From positions 1 through 34,546 of the IMG/VR virus record IMGVR_UViG_3300046820_001854: a DNA stretch of 34,546 nt; one strand, 5' to 3'. Under the pieces are notes generated by a model. The model was not told the DNA's origin, did not search any database, and was given only the letters and a program-made list of their open reading frames with translations. Position 1 is the stretch's first letter; each line of letters starts with the position of its first letter. This DNA is from a virus. Below, in pieces: positions 27,571 to 34,546 of the stretch. The translations under genes and the position numbers were made by a program.

Positions 27571-27779
27571 TGGAAAACACGCATATACCAACAGGTGTTA
27601 CTATGTTGGAGAAATTGTTGAAAACTGGTATACCAATGGGTAAATTAACTATGCTTGTTGGTCAATCACAAGAACCAACAATTCCCTTTCTTAGAAGATG
27701 TCTTTGCACGCAACTTATCGGACAAGGAGAATGTAATATGGGTGAAGTGGTGAAGAAAGTACGAGAAATAGGGTTATAA
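27570..27779 (+). CDS. Small protein with degenerate RecA/KaiC-like strand-loop
   Basis: This 69-aa protein overlaps the previous stop (TAATG). Its core, GVTMLEKLLKTGIPMGKLTM then LVGQSQEPT, resembles the start of RecA/KaiC-type ATPases (G-x-P-x-G-x-L-T-x-x-x-G) but the Walker A GKT is replaced by QEPT and the rest is missing. It may be a remnant or a repurposed mini-domain. A terminator follows. Confidence 0.65.
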   Translation: MENTHIPTGVTMLEKLLKTGIPMGKLTMLVGQSQEPTIPFLRRCLCTQLIGQGECNMGEVVKKVREIGL

Positions 27780-27807
27780 AAAAAGGGGTCATTTGACCCC
27801 TTTTTTT
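27778..27807. terminator. Bidirectional intrinsic terminator
   Basis: AAAAAGGGGTC pairs with GACCCCTTTTT around ATTT, between convergent genes. Confidence 0.92.
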
Positions 27808-27823
27808 ATATTGTTTTAGTTCA

Positions 27824-30730
27824 TTAGAATGTTGAACCAGTTACTCTTAACCATCCATCAGATTGTGTTTTCCAATAGAAGTAGTTAGCGTCCCATGTAA
27901 TAGAACCAGGCTCACCAATCGAATCGGCTGAGCTTGTAGGTACAGCTGCTACTTTAGTGATTACGAAATCTGGAACGTATACCGTATCATTAGTAAAACC
28001 TGTAATATTTTGTCCACCTAAGATAGCACTTCTACTAGCACTAACAAGGCTATTTTTACTATGTACAAATGCTGTAGCACCTTCAGCGATTGAGTTTTGA
28101 CCACCAGCGTGTGATGCTTGACCTTTAGCTTGTGTTGTTGCACCTTCAGCGTGTGAGTAGTTACCACTAGCTATTGTTGTTGCACCTTCAGCGTGTGATT
28201 TTTCACCAGAAGCTATAGTAAAAGCACCTTCAGCATGTGATGCAACACCAGATGCTATTGAACCAGAACCTTCAGCGTGTGAATTATTACCACTAGATAG
28301 TGTATAAGCACCTTCGGCATGTGAGGCATAACCCATAGCGATTGTGCTAGAACCTTCAGCATGTTCATTACTACCTATTACATAAGTATAATTATCAAAA
28401 GGAATTGGGTTAGAGATATCAGCAATATATTGTGGATAACTCAACACAACGTCATCACTTAAAAAAATGATAAAGTTAGGGTTTGAATATGTAACTGCTG
28501 AGTAAGCGTATCTTTTTCCATCGATGATTGCGTCACCATAAGGAATAAAACTACTAGAATAATCAATAGCATTTGAAACCAATATGGCGTTTCCAATAGT
28601 ACTAGTGATAGGTAAAACATTAAGACCAGCCCATGAATAACCCTCAGCATGTGATGAATCAGCAAATGCCCATGCATTATTTTCAGCATGTGCCCCTCGA
28701 CCATATGCTGTTGCACCATACCCTTCAGCGTGAGCACCCCAAGCCATTGCTTTTGTATTATAACCTTCAGCATGTGAAAATTCACCACCAGCAATCGTAT
28801 AATAACCTTCAGAGTGTGATGATTGTCCAGATGCTGTTGTAGCATAACCTTCAGCATGAGCATTATAATTTCTAGCTTGTGTTTGGAAACCTTCAGCGTG
28901 AGAATAATCACCACTAGCTGTTGTAGACCAACCTTCAGCGTGAGAAGCGGTACCACTAGCCAAACTATAAGTCCCCTCAACGTGTGAATAATAACCATTA
29001 GCGTTAGTATAATAACCTTCAGCATGTGAATAATTACCAGTAGCTCTTGTGCTATAACCTTCAGCGTGTGACGTATTACCAGAAGCAACAGTACCAGCAC
29101 CTTCAGCGTGTGAGTATTGACCATACGCTATTGAACCAGAACCTTCAGCGTGTGATGTACCACCAATTGCTTTTGTGCTAGAACCTTCAGCATGTGAATA
29201 AGCACCACTAGATAAAGGTGTTAAAAGACTAGTTCTAAATGAGTTATCAACAACTCTAGTACCAGAGAAACCAGTTACAGCTAGACCCAATGTAAATTTA
29301 GGTGCAGAATATGTAAACCCAGTATATTGGTAACTAGTAAAAGCGTCAGAAATAATATATCCACCAGCTGGGTTAAAATCAGCACTAAAGTCAATGTTGG
29401 TTGGGCCTATAATTAAAGATTTACCACTTGCTGATAACACAGTAAAGTATTTATCCCCAGCGTATGTATTGTTACCTTCAGCGTGAGAACCAATCCCCAC
29501 CGCTTTAGTTAATCTACCTTCAGCATGAGAACCTTGACCTAAAGAATAAGCACCTTCATTTTGAGCAACAGAATAGTTACCTCTAGTGGTTGTATTGTAG
29601 TTACTAGCAAATGAATAGTTACCAACAGCGTTAGTTGTTGGGTTGTTAGCTTTGATAGATAATGTACCACCAGAACCAACAGTAAATACACTAGCACCAC
29701 CAGCAATCCCTGTAAGGTTTGAACCATCACCATAAAATGTTGTTGCAGATAAACTACCAGTTACAGTCAATCCAGTAACAGTGTTAAATGAAGCATTGAA
29801 TGTTCCACCTGTTGTGTCTGTGATAGTAAATTTGTTTGCGTTGTTATAAGTGAAGTTAGCGATAGTTGAATCAGTCAAACCACTAGAGAAACCAGATACA
29901 CTAAATGTGCCACCACTATTATTAGTAAATTCAACAACACCTGTATTAAAATCGTATGTACCACCAGTTACAGTCATATCCGTAGCTAAGATACCAAAGT
30001 TTTGTGTAAAGCTAGAACCATCAGTTTGGTCGATAATCAAATCGTATGTACCATTGTTGAAAGTCATTGCACTTACAAAAACATCATTAGATGGTGTAAA
30101 GAATCCTGTCACATTGAATGTACCACCAGTACTGTTTGTGAATGTAGCTGTTCCGTTAGAATAAGTACCACCAGTAACAATAGTACCAGAACCACCCCCA
30201 CCAGCGATACCAGTCAATTGACTACCATCACCATAGAATGTAGTTGCCGACATACCACCAATAACATTTAAACCGTTAAAGTCATTTATCAATGTTACAA
30301 ATGAACTACCAGCTGAGTCATCAATTGTTAAAAATTTAGTTACTGGGTCGAATGATACGTTAGTAATAACAGTATCAGTAGCACCAACTGCAAATCCAGT
30401 AACACTGAATGTACCACCACTATTGTTGGTAAACTCAACGATACCAGTCATCATATCATAAGTACCACCTGTTACAGTCATATCCGAAGATAAGATACCT
30501 AAGCTTTGAGTAAAACTAGTTCCGTCATTTTGGTCAACGGTTAAATCGTATGTACCTTGATTAAAGGTCATAGCTGTTATTGTTGTTCCAACACCAGAAA
30601 TAACCAGTGACAAAGCACTTGTTAAATCACCGAATGTCGTTTGCGATGTTGTACCTAACGTAACGATAGGGAATATCGTTTGTGGTAATAATGTACCTAA
30701 AGGTAACTGACTAATTTTTTGGTCTGCCAT
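27824..30730 (-). CDS. Tail fibre / adhesin with YadA-head-like repeats
   Basis: This 968-aa protein has three regions. Residues 1-370 repeat a beta module (TGGTYD..TG.VEFTNNSGGTFS) interleaved with ATTFYGDGS-x-LTGI. Residues about 390-905 contain over twenty copies of a 14-residue unit around SHAEG (for example SHAEGYSTRATGNY), like the left-handed parallel beta-roll head repeats of trimeric autotransporter adhesins. The C-terminus (AILGGQNITGFTNDTVYVPD; ITWDANYFYWK) is a conserved tip or trimerisation end. It would form a trimeric receptor-binding fibre. The repeats are also visible as 42-nt DNA repeats, which could recombine to change fibre length. Confidence 0.88.
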   Translation of the reverse strand: MADQKISQLPLGTLLPQTIFPIVTLGTTSQTTFGDLTSALSLVISGVGTTITAMTFNQGTYDLTVDQNDGTSFTQSLGILSSDMTVTGGTYDMMTGIVEFTNNSGGTFSVTGFAVGATDTVITNVSFDPVTKFLTIDDSAGSSFVTLINDFNGLNVIGGMSATTFYGDGSQLTGIAGGGGSGTIVTGGTYSNGTATFTNSTGGTFNVTGFFTPSNDVFVSAMTFNNGTYDLIIDQTDGSSFTQNFGILATDMTVTGGTYDFNTGVVEFTNNSGGTFSVSGFSSGLTDSTIANFTYNNANKFTITDTTGGTFNASFNTVTGLTVTGSLSATTFYGDGSNLTGIAGGASVFTVGSGGTLSIKANNPTTNAVGNYSFASNYNTTTRGNYSVAQNEGAYSLGQGSHAEGRLTKAVGIGSHAEGNNTYAGDKYFTVLSASGKSLIIGPTNIDFSADFNPAGGYIISDAFTSYQYTGFTYSAPKFTLGLAVTGFSGTRVVDNSFRTSLLTPLSSGAYSHAEGSSTKAIGGTSHAEGSGSIAYGQYSHAEGAGTVASGNTSHAEGYSTRATGNYSHAEGYYTNANGYYSHVEGTYSLASGTASHAEGWSTTASGDYSHAEGFQTQARNYNAHAEGYATTASGQSSHSEGYYTIAGGEFSHAEGYNTKAMAWGAHAEGYGATAYGRGAHAENNAWAFADSSHAEGYSWAGLNVLPITSTIGNAILVSNAIDYSSSFIPYGDAIIDGKRYAYSAVTYSNPNFIIFLSDDVVLSYPQYIADISNPIPFDNYTYVIGSNEHAEGSSTIAMGYASHAEGAYTLSSGNNSHAEGSGSIASGVASHAEGAFTIASGEKSHAEGATTIASGNYSHAEGATTQAKGQASHAGGQNSIAEGATAFVHSKNSLVSASRSAILGGQNITGFTNDTVYVPDFVITKVAAVPTSSADSIGEPGSITWDANYFYWKTQSDGWLRVTGSTF
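28080..29200 (-). repeat. 42-nt coding repeats in tail fibre
   Basis: Within the fibre gene, a unit of about 42 nt centred on CCTTCAGC(G/A)TGTGA (plus strand) recurs, encoding the 14-aa SHAEG repeat. Copies are imperfect and interrupted by one non-repeat insert (about 28370-28630). Confidence 0.85.
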
Positions 30731-30733
30731 GGT

Positions 30734-30976
30734 TTAAAGATAGATTTTTGAGCCGTTTTCTTGTAAAATGTAGAAACCATTTTCCAATAGAATGTAGCTG
30801 AAGTTATTATTATTGTTATTGTTATTATTGTTATTTCCACCACCACCGCCACTTCCGTTGGTAGGTGTGTTAGTCCCGCCACCACCAGTTCTTGTAGTAG
30901 GAGAGAAATAAGATGTTTTATCACTCTTATCAGTTTCAAAAGTGTAAACTTGTGGACTTGGTAGTTTTTTGAACAT
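30734..30976 (-). CDS. Tail accessory protein with Gly/Asn linker
   Basis: This 80-aa protein has an N-terminal segment (MFKKLPSPQVYTFETDK), a low-complexity linker of Gly and eleven consecutive Asn, and a C-terminal beta motif (YILLENGFYILQENGSKIYL) of the kind found near phage tail or baseplate proteins. It starts the minus-strand tail operon, 3 nt before the fibre gene, and follows a TATTTAT motif. The Asn run is encoded by AAT/AAC repeats that could slip. Confidence 0.7.
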   Translation of the reverse strand: MFKKLPSPQVYTFETDKSDKTSYFSPTTRTGGGGTNTPTNGSGGGGGNNNNNNNNNNNFSYILLENGFYILQENGSKIYL

Positions 30977-30990
30977 GTTTTAGTTTTATA

Positions 30991-30997
30991 ATAAATA
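30991..30997 (-). promoter_or_regulatory. TATTTAT motif of tail operon
   Basis: Minus-strand TATTTAT ends 14 nt before ATG 30976. It precedes clearly structural genes, supporting late timing for this motif. Confidence 0.55.
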
Positions 30998-31099
30998 TAA
31001 AAAACTACCATTAAAAACAATCATTTTAGATATAAATTGAAAAAAAGTGGATATCCTTCAGAAAAGTAAATAGTTTATAATAAAAAAACCTTTATTCTG

Positions 31100-31130
31100 T
31101 TGTATTATTGAAAAACAAATCGTATCTTTG
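31100..31130 (+). promoter_or_regulatory. Promoter
   Basis: TTG (31100-31102), 20 nt, TATCTTTG (31123-31130), 12 nt before ATG 31143. Confidence 0.8.
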
Positions 31131-31142
31131 TTAAAAAATTTT

Positions 31143-31505
31143 ATGAAAAATATTGATAGACGATTAGACTTAAGTGCTAAATTTATCCAAATGGGGCAAA
31201 GCCTAATGGAAGAAGGTCAAGAAAATAAAGATTCTGGCGTTGGGTTAATAGGTACTATGCTCATATTCATTGGCAGTATCGCCTTGGATGATGATGACGT
31301 ATATAAATTCAGTGAATTGGTTTCTATGTTTTCTGCAAAGAAAATGCTTGATAACATGGAAGCTGAACAGAACCCTTTGATGGATTTGATTAAAAAAGCT
31401 TCGGCTGATGAAACCTACGATGGGTTTGTTGATAAAATCCAAAACATAAGAAAGGTAAACAAGGAAAGAAAAAATAAAAAAGACGATGAAGATAAAAAAG
31501 AGTAA
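31143..31505 (+). CDS. Hypothetical protein
   Basis: This 120-aa protein has one moderately hydrophobic helix (VGLIGTMLIFIGSIAL, 33-48) and a Lys/Asp/Glu-rich tail. ATG 31143 fits the promoter spacing; an upstream in-frame TTG lies inside the -7 box. Function unknown. Confidence 0.75.
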   Translation: MKNIDRRLDLSAKFIQMGQSLMEEGQENKDSGVGLIGTMLIFIGSIALDDDDVYKFSELVSMFSAKKMLDNMEAEQNPLMDLIKKASADETYDGFVDKIQNIRKVNKERKNKKDDEDKKE

Positions 31506-31511
31506 TAATAT

Positions 31512-31542
31512 TTGGTAATTCCAAATATTTTATTTACCTTTG
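31512..31542 (+). promoter_or_regulatory. Promoter of RNA ligase
   Basis: TTG (31512-31514), 20 nt, TACCTTTG (31535-31542), 17 nt before ATG 31560. Confidence 0.85.
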
Positions 31543-31559
31543 TCATAAAAACAAATATT

Positions 31560-32684
31560 ATGTTAGCAATACAAAATTACATAGCGAAATACGGGATTGA
31601 CAAAGCAATATCTGACTTTAAATTGAAAACAAGAGAGTATGAAAATAAAATCTTGTTGAAATATGACCAATTGGTGTCACCAACACTTATGGCGTTGCCA
31701 GAAATGCAAGATTGTAGAGGTCTTGTACTTGAAAAAGGTACGTGGAAAGTAATGTCATTGGCTTTTAGAAAGTTCTTCAACTCACAAGAAGGAAACGCTG
31801 CTAAAATCGATTGGAATACTGCTAGTGTTCTAGAGAAATTAGATGGTACCCTTATACAAGTGTATTGGGATTGGAATAAAAACAAATGGTTTGCTGGTAC
31901 AACTGGTACCGCAGAAGGTGAAGGTGAAGTAAACAATAAAATGGGTACTACATTTAATGACCTTTTTTGGGATACCGTTAACAACAAATACTCATTTAAT
32001 GAATGTTTGTTAGACAAAGACCATGTATATGTGTTTGAGTTGACAACACCTTATAATATAGTGGTAAAACCACACGGTGAATCATCGGCTACAATCCTTA
32101 CAGTTAGAAACAGAGAAACACTAGTTGAATTATCTGGGAAAGACTTGGAAATGACAGCGATATCATTGGGGTTACCATTGGTGAAAAAATTTGACTTGAA
32201 CGCTAAAGATGTGGGTGCTTTGTTACGTACATTTGAAGGTATGCCATGGTCAGAAGAAGGTTATGTTGTTGTGGATGCTGATTTTAACCGTGTTAAAATC
32301 AAAAACCCAGCATACTTGGCTGTTCACCACTTGAAAGGTAAAACGGCTGAACACAATATCCTTACTATCGTAAAAACAAACGAGATAGAAGAATTCGCCT
32401 CAACTTTCCCAGAAAGAAAAGAAGAATTGTTAAAGCTCAAAGCAAACTACGACTTATTGACTGACAAGTTAAATATGGTATGGGATGAATTGAAAGTTCG
32501 TAGACCAAAAAATATAACCAAAGAAGAACAAAAAAAATATGCTATTGCTGTTTTTGAAGTGTGTAAAGCACACGAGGTTGAAAACTTCACTGGTTTGTAT
32601 TTTGGTTTAGGCCAATACAAGGTGGCTTCTGTGGAAGACTTCTTGTTGAATTACGATGACAAATTATTATATAAAATCCTTTAA
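31560..32684 (+). CDS. T4 Rnl1-type RNA ligase
   Basis: At 374 aa it has the same length as T4 RNA ligase 1. Nucleotidyltransferase motifs are in order: CRGLVLE (52-58) upstream, LEKLDGT (91-97) with adenylated Lys93, HVYVFELTTPYN (motif III region), EEGYVV (motif IV) and VKIKNPAYL (motif V). Rnl1 enzymes seal 5'-phosphate to 3'-OH RNA ends, classically repairing tRNA anticodon loops cut by host defence nucleases. ATG 31560 is chosen because the upstream frame crosses the promoter. The kinase-phosphoesterase at 26629 would prepare the ends. Confidence 0.92.
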   Translation: MLAIQNYIAKYGIDKAISDFKLKTREYENKILLKYDQLVSPTLMALPEMQDCRGLVLEKGTWKVMSLAFRKFFNSQEGNAAKIDWNTASVLEKLDGTLIQVYWDWNKNKWFAGTTGTAEGEGEVNNKMGTTFNDLFWDTVNNKYSFNECLLDKDHVYVFELTTPYNIVVKPHGESSATILTVRNRETLVELSGKDLEMTAISLGLPLVKKFDLNAKDVGALLRTFEGMPWSEEGYVVVDADFNRVKIKNPAYLAVHHLKGKTAEHNILTIVKTNEIEEFASTFPERKEELLKLKANYDLLTDKLNMVWDELKVRRPKNITKEEQKKYAIAVFEVCKAHEVENFTGLYFGLGQYKVASVEDFLLNYDDKLLYKIL

Positions 32685-32722
32685 CCCACATGTTAAGGGA
32701 TTACTTTTAAAAAACAAAACAA

Positions 32723-32968
32723 ATGAGAGAAGAAATTACAGCGGAATGGGCTAGAAAAACTAGTGAAAGTGTTCTAGGTGAAAAAATTAATAAACAACTT
32801 GAAACATGCTTAGATGCAATTTCACGTGCTGTTAAAGCAAATCAAATGGCGTGTAGTGTTGGTATCTATGCTGATGCTTTGGTTGTGAAAGACTTAAACA
32901 AAAGAGGTTTTAAGGTTGCACAATCTAACGACCAACGTGACGGTAGTTATTTAACAATTAGTTGGTAA
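32723..32968 (+). CDS. Small hypothetical protein
   Basis: This 81-aa protein (MREEITAEWARKTSESVLGEKINKQL...) is helical with a beta C-terminus. Its leader is A-rich (AAAAAACAAAACAA) and its stop overlaps the next start. No family is recognised. Confidence 0.75.
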   Translation: MREEITAEWARKTSESVLGEKINKQLETCLDAISRAVKANQMACSVGIYADALVVKDLNKRGFKVAQSNDQRDGSYLTISW

Positions 32969-33348
32969 TGACATATGAAGAGATGAATGTTTATTTGACC
33001 AGTATTGGTGGTTTAAATAGAACATACCGAGAAGACAAAGGACCAATACTAGAATCTAAAGCTTTTGGTGTTGGTGAAGGTTGGTTGCATTTAATCAAAG
33101 ATATGATTGAAGAACTAATCGCTTTGGGTTGGGATAAACGACTAGTTCAGTCTAAAGAGAAGTTTGGCGGGTTAAGGTTCTATCTAGAAACATACCCAGA
33201 AGGTGCCCATGAAGTTATCATCAAATATGAAAACATGTCTCATAAAACATGTGAGAAATGTGGTGTTGATGGGTCACCTAGAAAAATAAACGGTTGGATT
33301 CACACGTTGTGTGATTACCATGAAAAAGAAAAATATGAAAACAATTAA
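32968..33348 (+). CDS. Phage protein with CxxC...CxxxH putative zinc site
   Basis: This 126-aa protein contains KEKFGGLRFYLET followed by CEKCGVDGSPRKINGWIHTLC and DYH, a pattern (GGLRFY; C-x2-C...W-x-x-TLC-x2-H) seen in many phage hypotheticals and probably binding zinc. ATG 32968 overlaps the preceding TAA (TAATG). Function unknown. Confidence 0.8.
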   Translation: MTYEEMNVYLTSIGGLNRTYREDKGPILESKAFGVGEGWLHLIKDMIEELIALGWDKRLVQSKEKFGGLRFYLETYPEGAHEVIIKYENMSHKTCEKCGVDGSPRKINGWIHTLCDYHEKEKYENN

Positions 33349-33769
33349 TATACAAGGAATCATAGTAACCTATGATTTAGAAGCTTTGGCTAATGAGGTT
33401 AATAACATTCCATATGATAGACAAAATTATGTGGATAATCATAGAACATCTGGTGATGGTGTATCGCTTCATGAAGGGGCACCAACCGAAGATGAATTTA
33501 TAACATTAAGAACAAAATTTGCTAATGATATTCTTAATTTAGAAAGCAGATTACATTTACTAATCGAAGAGAATTTATTCCTAACTAAAAAAGGTGTCAT
33601 GGGTAAAAATAGACGTAGACCAATACTAATGGGTTCTAATGATTTCTATGTAAATGTTATTGACGAATACGACCATGACTTACAATTTGATAGACCTTAT
33701 TTAAAATTAGAAAGAATTGATGATAAAGAAGGTAAATTAATTATTCACGAAATGCAAACAAATTATTAA
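33335..33769 (+). CDS. Hypothetical protein
   Basis: This 144-aa soluble protein (MKTINIQGIIVTYDLEALAN...) has no recognised motif. ATG 33335 overlaps the previous gene by 14 nt; an in-frame ATG at 33320 is an alternative. The next gene follows after one nucleotide. Confidence 0.75.
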   Translation: MKTINIQGIIVTYDLEALANEVNNIPYDRQNYVDNHRTSGDGVSLHEGAPTEDEFITLRTKFANDILNLESRLHLLIEENLFLTKKGVMGKNRRRPILMGSNDFYVNVIDEYDHDLQFDRPYLKLERIDDKEGKLIIHEMQTNY

Positions 33770-33770
33770 T

Positions 33771-34280
33771 ATGAACTATACTGACAAAACTTACAAAGAA
33801 GCAAGAATGGTGGCTGTGAAAGCACACTCTAACCAATCTTATGATGAAATTTTTCCATACGAGAAACACTTGGATGATGTTGTTGACGTATTGAAAAGAT
33901 TTGGGTTTTCTGGCAAGTACATCGTTGCTGGGTACCTACATGATTCAATCGAAGACGATGGTATCTCTTACAATGACATCAAGAAACACTTTGGCATTGA
34001 AGTGGCCGAGATGGTATTTTGTGTTACAGATGAATTGGGTAGAAACAGAAAAGAAAAAAAAGAAAAAACTCTACCTAAGACTGCCAGTAACCCAGATGCC
34101 ATTATCCTTAAGTTAGGTGATAGAATTGCCAACATCGAACATGGTGGTAAAATAGACATGTATGCTAAAGAGTATCAAGAGTTTAAAGGTGCGTTATACT
34201 TGAATACTCCAGCTGATGGAAGAAAAATGTGGGAACATTTAGATGTTTTATTGAAATTAAATTTGGTAGAGTCAAATTAA
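33771..34280 (+). CDS. MESH1-like HD hydrolase ((p)ppGpp hydrolase-like)
   Basis: This 169-aa single-domain HD protein has HSNQSYDEIFPYEKHL, then AGYLHDSIEDDGISYNDI (HD plus ED motif), FGIEVAEMVFCVTDE and LKLGDRIANIEH, all typical of the SpoT/MESH1 hydrolase domain. It lacks synthetase, TGS and ACT domains. It would remove the 3'-pyrophosphate of (p)ppGpp (or of NADPH, as MESH1 can) and so blunt the host stringent response or an alarmone-based defence toxin. Substrate is inferred from family. Confidence 0.85.
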   Translation: MNYTDKTYKEARMVAVKAHSNQSYDEIFPYEKHLDDVVDVLKRFGFSGKYIVAGYLHDSIEDDGISYNDIKKHFGIEVAEMVFCVTDELGRNRKEKKEKTLPKTASNPDAIILKLGDRIANIEHGGKIDMYAKEYQEFKGALYLNTPADGRKMWEHLDVLLKLNLVESN

Positions 34281-34293
34281 TTTTGTACCTTTG
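34263..34293 (+). promoter_or_regulatory. Promoter of DNA ligase
   Basis: TTG (34263-34265), 20 nt, TACCTTTG (34286-34293), 20 nt before ATG 34314. Confidence 0.85.
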
Positions 34294-34313
34294 TAATCAC
34301 AAAACGAAAAACT

Positions 34314-34546
34314 ATGAATATCAAACAAATTTTTGATGAAATCGCTGCTGAGAGTAGCACTAACCAAAAGATGGTTATTTTAGGAAAATATGCTGACAAC
34401 GAATTGTTGAAACGTGTATTGTATTTGGCTAACTCGAAGAGAGTGAAGTTTTATATCAAGCAACTACCAACATATACCCCAGACAATAATGGTGGTGAAA
34501 GTTTAGAGTGGGCGTTAGACGGATTGAAATTTATTACCGATAGAGT
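34314..34546 (+). CDS. ATP-dependent DNA ligase, N-terminus only
   Basis: The window ends after 77 codons. MNIKQIFDEIAAESSTNQ, then NELLKRVLYLANSKRVKFYI, matches the N-terminal helical domain of T4 gp30-type DNA ligase (NEIA...ST-x-x-K...DNELLKRV...YYIKK). The adenylation domain lies beyond the window. It would seal nicks in phage DNA. Confidence 0.85.
   Translation, partial: MNIKQIFDEIAAESSTNQKMVILGKYADNELLKRVLYLANSKRVKFYIKQLPTYTPDNNGGESLEWALDGLKFITDR

Noticed and set aside
28459-29124. Long overlapping ORFs in and opposite the tail fibre
   Set aside because: They arise from 42-nt repeats keeping several frames open; the composition is low complexity.
28080-29200. CRISPR array in the regular repeats
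   Set aside because: Repeats are coding, imperfect, 42 nt end to end with no unique spacers, and in frame within a fibre protein.

Overview
The window looks like part of a large, AT-rich, tailed double-stranded DNA phage (T4-like, probably jumbo-sized) that infects a member of the Bacteroidota. The phage assignment rests on two lysis-type gene groups, a trimeric tail-fibre gene, a T4 Rnl1-type RNA ligase, a T4 gp30-type DNA ligase, a dNMP-kinase-like protein, a tRNA array and dozens of small overlapping genes. The host assignment rests on promoters: about 15 sites carry TTG, exactly 20 nt, then TAnnTTTG, which is the Bacteroidota -33/-7 architecture. Starts are mostly A-rich and lack Shine-Dalgarno sequences. 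A lipoprotein also carries a Bacteroidota-type surface-export signal.

Layout. 1-2.2 kb: a divergent partial gene, then a lysis group (GH19 endolysin, coiled-coil protein, L,D-transpeptidase-like hydrolase, holin-like protein). 2.2-6.3 kb: small genes, including a histone H1/Hc1-like protein, a flavodoxin-like protein and a zinc ribbon. 6.3-14.5 kb: RNase HII, a surface lipoprotein, a Ro60/TROVE-like protein followed by a candidate Y RNA, DnaJ and ClpP. 14.5-19.3 kb: an RNA- and translation-centred block with tmRNA (25-codon tag), a second holin, a roughly 450-nt structured RNA of unknown class, a tRNA-like element, an initiator-like tRNA(CAU), an RF1-type release factor with two in-frame UGA codons, an amber-suppressor tRNA (anticodon CUA), a PTH2-type peptidyl-tRNA hydrolase with an in-frame UAG at codon 3, and tRNA-Cys. 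19.4-23.7 kb: CCA-adding enzyme, C39-like peptidase, GNAT-like protein and a large membrane-associated protein. 23.8-25.6 kb: a transcription-attenuator-like leader, then 11 tRNAs interleaved with tiny ORFs. 25.6-34.5 kb: dTDP-glucose 4,6-dehydratase, a kinase plus 2H-phosphoesterase fusion, tail-fibre genes on the minus strand, RNA ligase, small genes, a MESH1-like hydrolase and the start of DNA ligase.

The unifying theme is control and repair of translation RNAs. Rnl1-type ligase, kinase-phosphoesterase and CCA-adding enzyme together could heal and seal broken tRNAs. tmRNA, PTH2, the release factor and the suppressor tRNA manage stalled or terminating ribosomes. Two of these factors carry in-frame stop codons that must be read through, and a suppressor tRNA lies immediately beside one of them. 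I infer a stop-codon-gated circuit (see findings). Stop codons are not globally reassigned, because several genes in the window still end in TAG.

Two further patterns tie genes together. Several proteins share a short amphipathic N-terminus ending in L-x-E-(G/A/S), reminiscent of T4 capsid-targeting peptides, so the repair enzymes may travel inside the virion. A second promoter-like motif, TATTTAT 14-19 nt before the start codon, marks lysis, structural and PTH2 genes and is a candidate phage-specific (late) promoter.
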